Shown here: piece after piece, positions 46,045-54,363 of the stretch
Layout of the letters: the number at the start of each line of letters is the position of its first letter
How positions within the stretch are numbered: the stretch's first letter is position 1
NCBI GenBank assembly: GCA_963677325.2
Contig: CAXXGM010000010.1
Span: forward strand, 186,001 to 250,000
Source: G963677325 sp963677325
Lineage (GTDB): Bacteria; Bacteroidota; Bacteroidia; Bacteroidales; Prolixibacteraceae
Length of the DNA stretch: 64,000 nt
Direction: 5' to 3'
The notes under the pieces: model-generated
Seen by the model: only the letters and a program-made list of their open reading frames with translations
Told to the model about the DNA's origin: nothing
Database searches by the model: none
Translations under genes and position numbers: made by a program

Positions 46045-48591
46045 ATGAATTCAAAACTTAACATCCTGACTTTGGTCAAGATCCTCTTGGTGGAGGACAA
46101 TCCGGGAGATGTATTAATCTTTAAAGAACATTTGCGGTTTTCAGGGATTGACTACGAACTTGTTGAATCTTCTTCGTTGAAGGATGCTATCCTGAAGATT
46201 TCACAGCAAGACTTTGATGTGATTCTTCTTGACCTTGGATTACCTGACAGCATAGGTATTGAAACTCTTAAAAAGTTTAACCTTTCCTCTCTTAAAGTGC
46301 CGGTAATAGTAATGACTGGATTGGATGATGAAGAAACAGCATTAGAGTCATTGAAGGAAGGTGCTCAGGATTATCTGTTTAAAAACAGTATTGATTCCCA
46401 AAATATTATTCATTCGATCAGGTATAGCATTGAAAGAAAGAAAATACAGGAATTTCAGAAAAAAAATGCACTGCAGTTTTCAATTCTTGCTTCAGCAACT
46501 ACTTCCATCAATGAATCAGAAGAAATTTCTTCAATTTTCGATATTTGCTGCAACAAGATAAAAAGGCTTCTGAATGAACCTCATGTGTTTTCAATAGAAT
46601 CATTGCAACAACAAAAACCATCTCCAGCTTTTTATGAATGGTTGAAGGAAGGATTTATTAAATCCGGGACTATAAGTAATCATGATCTGGAGAATTTTAT
46701 TCTTCATATTTATGAAAGTATTAAATATTTTATTCCACGAAGTTCAAGAGGTAAATTAATTGAAATAATAGCCGGGTTTAAGGAATTTTCAAATGACAGA
46801 ATCCCTTCTTTCATATTGGGTGAAATAGAAAAAATCCTGAAAATCAGAAATATTTATATTATCGGTTTTACAAGGAATGAAAAAGGGTATGGAGGAATTA
46901 TTGTCTTTTCCGAAAGATTAATTAATACGGATGAAATTAGTCTTCTTGAAATATTGGGTAATCAGGTTTCATTAAGTATTCACAGGAGAACGGTAGAAAA
47001 GGATCTGGTTGAGAGTGAACATAAATACAGAATTTTAAATAAGGATCTTGAACAAAGGGTAGAAGCACGAACTAAGGATCTTGCGAAAACAAATCATTTA
47101 CTGGAAGAAGAATTGGATGTTAGAATACGACTGGAGCAAGAGCTGATTAATTCAAAAAACGACCTTGAAATCCGTGTTCAGGAACGAACCGCTGAACTGG
47201 CAAAGTCTGAGGAACGTTTCCACAACATGTTTTATAATCACGAAGCAGTCATGTTACTTGTACATCCTGAAAATGGTTTTATTATAGATGCCAATAAATC
47301 AGCCAAAAATTTTTATGGACATTCTTTTAGTAAAGAGGACTCACTTAGTATCTATGACATCAATGTCCTTCCAAGTGAAGAAATCAAGGAAAATATCAAA
47401 AATGCAGTAAATCAAAAAAGCAATTATTATATTTTCCCTCATAGACTGGCTTCCGGTGAAATAAGAACTGTTGAGGTTTATACTTCTCCGATTGAAATGC
47501 CTGACGAAAAATTACTGTTTGCCATTATTCACGATATAACTGAGAGGAGCCAAATGGAGGTAGCTTTGAAAGAAAGTGAAGCGCTCTATAAAGCAGTTGT
47601 TAATAATTCTTTGAATATTATTCTGATTAGTGTAAATAAATTAATTGAATTTACTAATGAGGTAGCCTCTGACTATATAGGAATTCCTCAAGAAGAGATC
47701 ATTGGGAAAAACATTGATGATTTATTCAAAAATACAAGTGTTGGGATGGAAGGAAGTTCAATTGCCGCGATGATCATTGAATCTGTTGGTCATAACCATG
47801 CTATTGAGATACAGTTACAGGATAATAAAGGAGAGGGTACAAGTTATTTTCTTGTTCGGAGTAATACCATTCAGTATAAAGGGAAAGAGGCTATTATGTC
47901 AATTTTTATTGATATAACTGAAAATAAAAATATTGAAAAATATGTGCTCAGGAGAGTTATTGAGACCGAGGAGAATGACAGGAAACAATTTGCTGCCGAT
48001 TTACATGATGATCTGGGTCCGATTCTGTCAACTATTAAACTTCGCCTGGATCTGATGGAAAATATGAATCCGACGGAGGAATTGAAGGAAAATATTGCAA
48101 TAAGCAATGAATTAACAGGATTGGTCGTAGAGAAAATCCGTACGATCAGTCATAACATTACTCCCCATCTAATAGAAACGCTTGGGCTCGATGCCGGTGT
48201 TCGGGATCTATGCAAGAAAATCAAGGAATTAAACAAGATTGATATTGTATTTGAATCTGACATTGAATCGCGGCGCTTCCAGCAACTTATTGAACTTCAT
48301 TACTATAGAATAATTAGCGAACTGGTTAATAACAGTCTTAAACATTCGCAAGCTTCAATAATCAGTTTATCACTCTCTGCAAAGGATGATAGACTGGAAT
48401 TAACATATAGTGATAACGGGATAGGTTATAATTACTCTGAAAATCTACAAAAATCTGGCGGTATTGGACTTCGCAATATTTTGAACCGGGTCACTCTTAT
48501 TGATGGAACTCTAAATTTCCAAATCAAAGAAGGTAAAACGTTTGTGAAAATCAATAAAAAAATTGATCCTGTTTCAGTTGATATAAATTAA
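46045..48591 (+). CDS. REC-PAS-HisKA_3 sensor histidine kinase
   Basis: An 848-residue protein. Residues 12-130 form a receiver (KILLVEDNPGDVLIFKEHLR, phospho-Asp D63 in VILLDLGLPDS, Lys in DYLFKNS). About 135-310 is a GAF-like region, followed by a coiled coil (~320-390) and two PAS domains (~395-520, 525-640). The HisKA_3 dimerisation segment is NDRKQFAADLHDDLGPILST with H654. The HATPase has LTYSDNGIGYNYSENL and SGGIGLRNILNRV. HisKA_3 kinases (NarX/DegS type) act on LuxR-type regulators, so the regulator at 39145 is the likely target. The receiver may accept phosphate from the kinase upstream at 40168. Confidence 0.9.
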   Translation: MNSKLNILTLVKILLVEDNPGDVLIFKEHLRFSGIDYELVESSSLKDAILKISQQDFDVILLDLGLPDSIGIETLKKFNLSSLKVPVIVMTGLDDEETALESLKEGAQDYLFKNSIDSQNIIHSIRYSIERKKIQEFQKKNALQFSILASATTSINESEEISSIFDICCNKIKRLLNEPHVFSIESLQQQKPSPAFYEWLKEGFIKSGTISNHDLENFILHIYESIKYFIPRSSRGKLIEIIAGFKEFSNDRIPSFILGEIEKILKIRNIYIIGFTRNEKGYGGIIVFSERLINTDEISLLEILGNQVSLSIHRRTVEKDLVESEHKYRILNKDLEQRVEARTKDLAKTNHLLEEELDVRIRLEQELINSKNDLEIRVQERTAELAKSEERFHNMFYNHEAVMLLVHPENGFIIDANKSAKNFYGHSFSKEDSLSIYDINVLPSEEIKENIKNAVNQKSNYYIFPHRLASGEIRTVEVYTSPIEMPDEKLLFAIIHDITERSQMEVALKESEALYKAVVNNSLNIILISVNKLIEFTNEVASDYIGIPQEEIIGKNIDDLFKNTSVGMEGSSIAAMIIESVGHNHAIEIQLQDNKGEGTSYFLVRSNTIQYKGKEAIMSIFIDITENKNIEKYVLRRVIETEENDRKQFAADLHDDLGPILSTIKLRLDLMENMNPTEELKENIAISNELTGLVVEKIRTISHNITPHLIETLGLDAGVRDLCKKIKELNKIDIVFESDIESRRFQQLIELHYYRIISELVNNSLKHSQASIISLSLSAKDDRLELTYSDNGIGYNYSENLQKSGGIGLRNILNRVTLIDGTLNFQIKEGKTFVKINKKIDPVSVDIN

Positions 48592-48630
48592 TTTTTAAAA
48601 AGCTGGTTGATTATAATTTGACCAACACAA

Positions 48631-48854
48631 TTAAGTAATGAGAATAAATTGATGTCGTGTTTTACATCCTTTTTGTTATTTAACAATAATATAGCTAAAT
48701 TTCACCTGGACTCTCCTCGTATTAAGTCCGTATTCGGTTCGTACCAGGTTCGTCCCGGCTTTTTTAAATAAAACTTACATAATATAATAAAATGGAATTC
48801 ATTTTTAAAATAAATTCGTCAATCTAAAATACGACGTTATTCCATTTCATATAC
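48631..48854. repeat. ~226-bp intergenic repeat family A, copy 3
   Basis: Same element as copies 1 and 2, here downstream of the REC-kinase gene and before the pyrophosphatase gene. It differs mainly at the right end (CATATACATAAAG in place of ATACTTA). The rest of 48855-49062 is AT-rich with no gene. Confidence 0.75.
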
Positions 48855-49062
48855 ATAAAGTGAATTAACTCTCAAAATTATTAATAAAAAACTGTTTTAC
48901 AACACAATTTTTATTGCTGTTTTAAAATATCAAATACCTATTTTTGCTCCTAATTTGGGAAGAATTTTTAAATTATAAAGTACCTGAGGTGAGATAAATA
49001 TTCATTAAACTTAAACTTCATAATTTAAACTTCTATTTATTAACCTTAATTATTAAAATCTC

Positions 49063-51255
49063 ATGATTGATCCTTTTTTTTGGCTCGTACCGGCCTCTTC
49101 AGCTCTTGCGCTTTTATTTGCCTGGTACTTCTTCAATGACATGATGAAGTATGACGAAGGTACTGATCTTATGAAAAAGATTGCCAAACACGTTCGCGTC
49201 GGAGCAATGGCTTATCTTAGGCAGCAATACAGGGTGGTAACCATTGTTTTCATTGTGCTTGCCCTCTTTTTTGCATTTTTAGCTTATGTATTAAAAATTC
49301 AAAATCCTTTTGTGCCGTTTGCTTTCCTTACTGGTGGATTTTTCTCCGGTTTAGCAGGCTATTTTGGCATGAAAACAGCAACTTACGCCTCTGCACGCGC
49401 TGCGAATGCTGCAAGCCATTCTTTAAATAAAGGTCTTGTAGTAGCTTTCCGGAGTGGAGCAGTAATGGGCCTTGTTGTGGTCGGTCTTGGATTACTTGAT
49501 ATTTCAATCTGGTTCCTGATCCTGAATAAAATCTATCCTTTTGCCGCTACTCCTGACGGCACCAATCTGAACATTATTACTACTACTACCCTTACTTTTG
49601 GAATGGGTGCCTCCACTCAGGCTTTATTTGCCCGTGTTGGTGGTGGAATTTTCACCAAAGCTGCTGACGTAGGTGCAGACCTTGTTGGAAAAGTCGAAGC
49701 CGGAATTCCGGAAGACGATCCTCGCAATCCTGCTACCATTGCTGATAATGTGGGCGATAATGTTGGTGATGTTGCTGGTATGGGTGCCGACTTATATGAA
49801 TCCTACTGCGGGGCAATTCTTTCAACTGCTGCCCTTGGAGCTGCCGGATTTGCTGCTTTAGGCACTACGATGCAGTTCAAAGCGGTAATTGCACCTATGA
49901 TCATCGCTGCAATTGGAATTTTATTATCAATACTTGGAATTTTCCTTGTCCGTACCAAAGAAGATACTAATCAGAAGAAACTCCTCCGTGCACTTGGTTT
50001 CGGGGTAAATTCTTCTGCTGTTGGTATCGCTATTTTGTCATGGGTTGTGCTTTACATGCTGAAACTGCCTAATTATACAGGAATCTGGCTCGCCATGATC
50101 TCTGGGCTTGTTGCCGGAATCGGAATCGGGCAATCAACAGAATATTTTACCTCGGCTTCTTATAAGCCTACTCAGAAAATTGCAAGCGCTTCAAAAACGG
50201 GTTCTGCAACTGTAATCATTTCAGGGATAGGTACAGGTATGATATCAACTGCTTTCCCTGTTCTTATTGTTGGGTTGGCAATCATTCTTTCTTTTGGATT
50301 TGCTGCTTCATGGAACTGGCATGACTTTGGGATGGGATTATATGGAATCGCAATTGCGGCAGTGGGTATGTTAAGCACATTGGGTATTACCCTTGCTACC
50401 GATGCTTACGGACCTATCGCTGATAATGCAGGCGGTAACGCTGAAATGAGTCACATGGGACCGGAAGTGCGCAAACGTACGGATGCTCTTGATTCACTTG
50501 GAAACACAACTGCTGCAACGGGAAAAGGTTTTGCTATTGGATCAGCAGCTTTGACGGCCCTTGCCCTTTTAGCTTCATTCCTTGAAGAAGCTCGTATCGG
50601 TATGGTACATTTCCATCCGACAAGTCCATTGACTCCGGCATTAGCTAAAGGAAACCTGATGGATGTGCTTACGGCTTTTGATGTTACCTTTATGAATCCA
50701 AGAGTTTTAGTCGGAGCATTTGTTGGGGGAATGGCTGCATTTTTATTCTGTGGTCTTACAATGAATGCCGTTGGACGCGCAGCCGGTAAAATGGTTGATG
50801 AGGTCAGGCGTCAGTTTCGTGAAATCGTTGGTATCATGGAAGGAAAAGCTGAACCGGATTATGCAAAATGTGTTGAAATTTCGACAAAAGCAGCTCAGCA
50901 TGAAATGTTATTCCCTTCTTTGCTTGCAATCATTATCCCGATATTGACAGGAGTAATTTTTGGAGTTCCAGGCGTAATGGGCTTACTTTTGGGAAGCACA
51001 GTTACTGGATTTATTCTTGCTGTATTTATGGCTAATGCCGGCGGTGCCTGGGATAACGCCAAGAAATATATTGAAGAAGGTAATTTCGGAGGAAAAGGAA
51101 GCTCTTGCCATGCAGCAGCTGTTACAGGCGACACCGTTGGAGATCCTTTCAAAGATACTTCAGGCCCGAGTTTGAACATTCTTATCAAGTTGATGACCAT
51201 GGTTTCTATTGTAATGGTCGGTGTAACCCTGGCTATGAATATTCTGTTGTATTAA
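49063..51255 (+). CDS. hppA: Membrane-bound ion-translocating pyrophosphatase
   Basis: A 730-residue integral membrane protein with about 16 hydrophobic segments. The pyrophosphate-binding motif DDPRNPATIADNVGDNVGD lies near residue 220, with GADLYESYCGAIL after it. The second acidic motif is ATDAYGPIADNAGGNAEMSH, and C-terminal motifs GGAWDNAKKYIEEG and GDTVGDPFKDTSGPSLNIL follow. It hydrolyses PPi and pumps H+ or Na+. The Ala in LGNTTAATGKG, where K+-independent enzymes have Lys, marks the K+-dependent group, which includes Na+ and Na+/H+ pumps. It is monocistronic, with a strong terminator. Confidence 0.96.
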   Translation: MIDPFFWLVPASSALALLFAWYFFNDMMKYDEGTDLMKKIAKHVRVGAMAYLRQQYRVVTIVFIVLALFFAFLAYVLKIQNPFVPFAFLTGGFFSGLAGYFGMKTATYASARAANAASHSLNKGLVVAFRSGAVMGLVVVGLGLLDISIWFLILNKIYPFAATPDGTNLNIITTTTLTFGMGASTQALFARVGGGIFTKAADVGADLVGKVEAGIPEDDPRNPATIADNVGDNVGDVAGMGADLYESYCGAILSTAALGAAGFAALGTTMQFKAVIAPMIIAAIGILLSILGIFLVRTKEDTNQKKLLRALGFGVNSSAVGIAILSWVVLYMLKLPNYTGIWLAMISGLVAGIGIGQSTEYFTSASYKPTQKIASASKTGSATVIISGIGTGMISTAFPVLIVGLAIILSFGFAASWNWHDFGMGLYGIAIAAVGMLSTLGITLATDAYGPIADNAGGNAEMSHMGPEVRKRTDALDSLGNTTAATGKGFAIGSAALTALALLASFLEEARIGMVHFHPTSPLTPALAKGNLMDVLTAFDVTFMNPRVLVGAFVGGMAAFLFCGLTMNAVGRAAGKMVDEVRRQFREIVGIMEGKAEPDYAKCVEISTKAAQHEMLFPSLLAIIIPILTGVIFGVPGVMGLLLGSTVTGFILAVFMANAGGAWDNAKKYIEEGNFGGKGSSCHAAAVTGDTVGDPFKDTSGPSLNILIKLMTMVSIVMVGVTLAMNILLY

Positions 51256-51277
51256 AAAATAATTTTACATAGTGATT

Positions 51278-51312
51278 AAACAGCCTCGCTGACAAGCGGG
51301 GCTGTTTTTTTA
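51278..51312 (+). terminator. Terminator of hppA
   Basis: A stem with AACAGCC against GGCTGTT, loop rich in GC, then seven or more T. It lies 23 bp after the stop codon. Confidence 0.85.
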
Positions 51313-51377
51313 TAGAAGTCTGTGAACTAATTTATTTTAGACTTGTTACAGTTTAATACTTTTTAAGAAATAACGTC

Positions 51378-52391
51378 ATGGCAGATTTGAGAACTAACTA
51401 TATGGGCATTGAACTAAAGAATCCGATTATTCTCGGAGCCTCAAATATGGTAGATGATATTGAAGTAATAAAGAATTTAGAGCAGGCCGGAATAGCTGCA
51501 GTTGTATATCATTCTCTTTTTGAAGAACAAATCAATCTGGAACAGATTCAGCTGGATGATATGCTCACAGAATATGATCATCGTAATGCTGAAATGATTG
51601 ATATCTTCCCGGAAATCAGACATGGCGGAGCCAAGGAACATTTATATAAACTTTCGAAGTTGGTGGAAAACCTCAATATTCCTGTCTTTGCAAGTCTTAA
51701 CGCGATCTATGATTCTACCTGGGAAGAATATGCAATAGAACTGGAAAAAACAGGCATCGCCGGATTGGAATTAAATTTTTACGATATTCCGACTGATCCT
51801 AAACTGACGAGCATAAAAATAGAAACTCACCAGGTTAAAATTCTAAACAAACTCAAAAAAATAGTAAAGATTCCTGTCAGCATTAAATTCAGTCCCTTTT
51901 ATTCCAACCTTCTGAATGTCGTTTCTGAAATGGATGCGTGCGGAGCTGATGGTATTGTGGTTTTCAACCGTTTCTTTCAGCCTGAGATTGATATTGAACT
52001 TGAGAACTTTTATTATCCCTTTGAACTGACTCCCGATAAAGAATATCAATTAAGTCTTCGATTCACCGGTTTGCTATATGGAAATATTAATGCTGATATC
52101 TGTGCCACACGTGGAATAACAAACGGTGAGGATATTATCAAACTTATCCTTGCCGGTGCCTGTTCAGTACAGGTAGTCAGTGCAATATACCGCTATAAGG
52201 CAGACCATATACCTAAAATGTTGAAGACCATTTCTGATTGGATGGACCTGCACGGGTATCAATTTGTAAGTGACTTTAAAGGTCGGCTTTCAATGAAAAA
52301 CCTGAAGGATCCTTATGCATACAAACGGGCCCAATACGTAGACATCTTGATGAAATCGGAGGATGTTATAAAAAAATATTTGATGAGATAA
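51378..52391 (+). CDS. Dihydroorotate dehydrogenase-like protein
   Basis: A 337-residue TIM-barrel protein of the DHOD family: DLRTNYMGIELKNPIILGAS at the start, FASLNAIYDSTWEEYAIELE, AGLELNFYDIPTD, IPVSIKFSPF and a final FMN-phosphate-like region ITNGEDIIKLILAGACSVQV. The Cys or Ser base of true PyrD is not evident. Proteins like this are found beside hydrogenases or pyruvate:ferredoxin oxidoreductases in anaerobes rather than with pyr genes. Their reaction is not known. It precedes the hydrogenase genes by 283 bp on the same strand. Confidence 0.8.
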   Translation: MADLRTNYMGIELKNPIILGASNMVDDIEVIKNLEQAGIAAVVYHSLFEEQINLEQIQLDDMLTEYDHRNAEMIDIFPEIRHGGAKEHLYKLSKLVENLNIPVFASLNAIYDSTWEEYAIELEKTGIAGLELNFYDIPTDPKLTSIKIETHQVKILNKLKKIVKIPVSIKFSPFYSNLLNVVSEMDACGADGIVVFNRFFQPEIDIELENFYYPFELTPDKEYQLSLRFTGLLYGNINADICATRGITNGEDIIKLILAGACSVQVVSAIYRYKADHIPKMLKTISDWMDLHGYQFVSDFKGRLSMKNLKDPYAYKRAQYVDILMKSEDVIKKYLMR

Positions 52392-52674
52392 AACGTTGAG
52401 GTATAAATGCTCATTTAAAGAGACAGGAATTTCTTTCTTCTCTCATCGCCCAAAGCTATAAAAATAATAATGCAGAAATTTTACTCCTAATTTACGGGTA
52501 TACTTTTATTTATCAATGCCAGAGGCCATTTCATCTGGAATTTTGGGCTATTTCGTAAAAAGAATTCGATTACTAACCCTCCGTCAAATAAACTAAAATT
52601 ATCACCCCCATTTGTTTGGAAATTCCTATCCAAATAACTACCTTAGAAGCAGAAAGACATTTATAACTTCAAAA

Positions 52675-53148
52675 ATGGATCACATAAAGGATCTTGTTCA
52701 GGAGCTTGCCCAAAAGCATGGACATAAACGCGAAAACCTTTTACCAGTCCTGCAGGGTGTGATAGAACATGAAATGTATCTTTCAGAGCAATCCATGATT
52801 GAGATTGCCAGAGAGCTTGATATTCCGGCGGCGGAAGTATTCGGTACTGCAACCTTTTACTCTTTTCTTGAAACAAGGCCAATGGGCAAATACGTCATCA
52901 GACTTTGTAAAACCATAGCCTGTTCAATGAAAGGTAAAAATCAGGTTCTACTGGCTATTCAGGATATGCTGAATATAAAAACAGGACAGACAACCCCCGA
53001 TGGAAAGTTCTCGCTTGTACAGACCAATTGCCTTGGTTGGTGTCATGAAGCGCCTGCTATGGTGATCAATCATGAGGTTTATACGAATCTGACACCTGAA
53101 AGGGTAAGGGAGATTTTAAGCGAATACATTAAACAGGAAAATGGATAA
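52675..53148 (+). CDS. NADH-oxidising hydrogenase subunit, NuoE/HydC-like
   Basis: I place the start at ATG 52675 (157 residues, MDHIKDLVQELAQKHGHKRE); the longer frame from 52612 adds a 21-residue tail with no match. The thioredoxin-like fold carries a [2Fe-2S] cluster bound by Cys in LCKTIACSM and TNCLGWCHEAP, with VFGTATFYSFLETRPMGKY before them. It passes electrons between the flavin subunit and the hydrogenase. The next gene starts 12 bp downstream. Confidence 0.9.
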   Translation: MDHIKDLVQELAQKHGHKRENLLPVLQGVIEHEMYLSEQSMIEIARELDIPAAEVFGTATFYSFLETRPMGKYVIRLCKTIACSMKGKNQVLLAIQDMLNIKTGQTTPDGKFSLVQTNCLGWCHEAPAMVINHEVYTNLTPERVREILSEYIKQENG

Positions 53149-53160
53149 TAATTAGAAACC

Positions 53161-54345
53161 ATGACGGACCATTATCAGTTAAAGCGTGCGGATTTTATCT
53201 TCATTAATGATAATGACTGGGAAAATATTTTGCTTTCCACTATAAAAAAAAGTCGTCAGGAACTAATCAATGAATTGATCAGTTCGGAATTAAAAGGTCG
53301 TGGTGGAGCTGGATTCCCTACTGGATTAAAGTGGAAATTGACCTCTGAAGCAAAATCTGATAAAAAATACGTGATCTGCAACGCGGATGAAGGTGAACCC
53401 GGAACTTTTAAAGACCGTGAAATTCTTACCAAAGTTCCTTTTAAAGTTCTGACCGGCATGGCGGTATGCGCATTCATTATAGGATCTGACGAAGGAATTA
53501 TTTATCTTAGGGGAGAATATCAGTATCTGTCTAAAAATCTTGATTCAGCCATTCGTGAATTTGAATATTATTGTAAAAAAATAAATCTCAATTTTTCGAT
53601 ACGCCTTTTTCTTGGTAGTGGTGCTTATATCTGCGGAGAGGAAACCGCACTTTTCGAATCCCTTGAAGGGAAAAGAGGTGAACCCAGAAATAAGCCTCCC
53701 TACCCTACCACATCAGGTTTCATGGGAAAACCAACAGTAATCAATAATGTGGAAACCCTTGCTCATACGTATACCATTTTCAAATATGGCGCTAAGAAAT
53801 TCTATGATCTTGGCGTCCAGTATTCAAGGGGATCAAAACTTTTTTCTGTTTCAGGAGATACTCCAAAACCCGGTATTTATGAATTGGAACTGGGAATGAG
53901 CCTCCAGGACTTTGTGGATGAATTTGGCGACGGTGACACCAAGGCAGTTCAGGTAGGAGGAGCTTCTGGGTTTCTTGTACCCAGAAAAAAATTCTCTGAA
54001 ACAGCTATCGGTTTCCAGGGGAAATTAGTTGGAATTTCCCTTCCTACAGGCGGTTCGATGATGCTTTTTAATAGTTCCCGTTCAATGTATAATGTGCTGG
54101 ATAATTATCTTGAATTTTTCAGGGAAGAATCCTGCGGGCAATGCACTCCCTGCAGGGTAGGATGCCAGCAGCTGTTCCTGGGAATAAAATCCGTTAAACG
54201 TGGCGAAAGGCCTGCCACTTATCTTGATAAGCTTCTGAAACTATGCGAGACAATGCAATATACTGCCAAATGTGGTTTAGGACAATCGGTAGCCAATTCC
54301 TTTATTTCAATTGTTGAAAATTTCAGGGAGGAGATGATCTATTAA
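53161..54345 (+). CDS. NADH-binding flavoprotein subunit, NuoF/HydB-like (short form)
   Basis: A 394-residue protein with the NADH/FMN motifs GRGGAGFPTGLKW, NADEGEPGTFKDRE and GSGAYICGEETAL, and a [4Fe-4S] site in ESCGQCTPCRVGC with a later Cys in AKCGLGQ. It lacks both the N-terminal thioredoxin-like [2Fe-2S] domain and the C-terminal ferredoxin domain of the ~600-residue HydB of well-studied electron-bifurcating hydrogenases. It oxidises NADH or reduces NAD+. It sits between the NuoE-like gene and hydA in a tight operon (12 and 18 bp gaps). Confidence 0.92.
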   Translation: MTDHYQLKRADFIFINDNDWENILLSTIKKSRQELINELISSELKGRGGAGFPTGLKWKLTSEAKSDKKYVICNADEGEPGTFKDREILTKVPFKVLTGMAVCAFIIGSDEGIIYLRGEYQYLSKNLDSAIREFEYYCKKINLNFSIRLFLGSGAYICGEETALFESLEGKRGEPRNKPPYPTTSGFMGKPTVINNVETLAHTYTIFKYGAKKFYDLGVQYSRGSKLFSVSGDTPKPGIYELELGMSLQDFVDEFGDGDTKAVQVGGASGFLVPRKKFSETAIGFQGKLVGISLPTGGSMMLFNSSRSMYNVLDNYLEFFREESCGQCTPCRVGCQQLFLGIKSVKRGERPATYLDKLLKLCETMQYTAKCGLGQSVANSFISIVENFREEMIY

Positions 54346-54363
54346 GCATTAATATTTTTAGTC

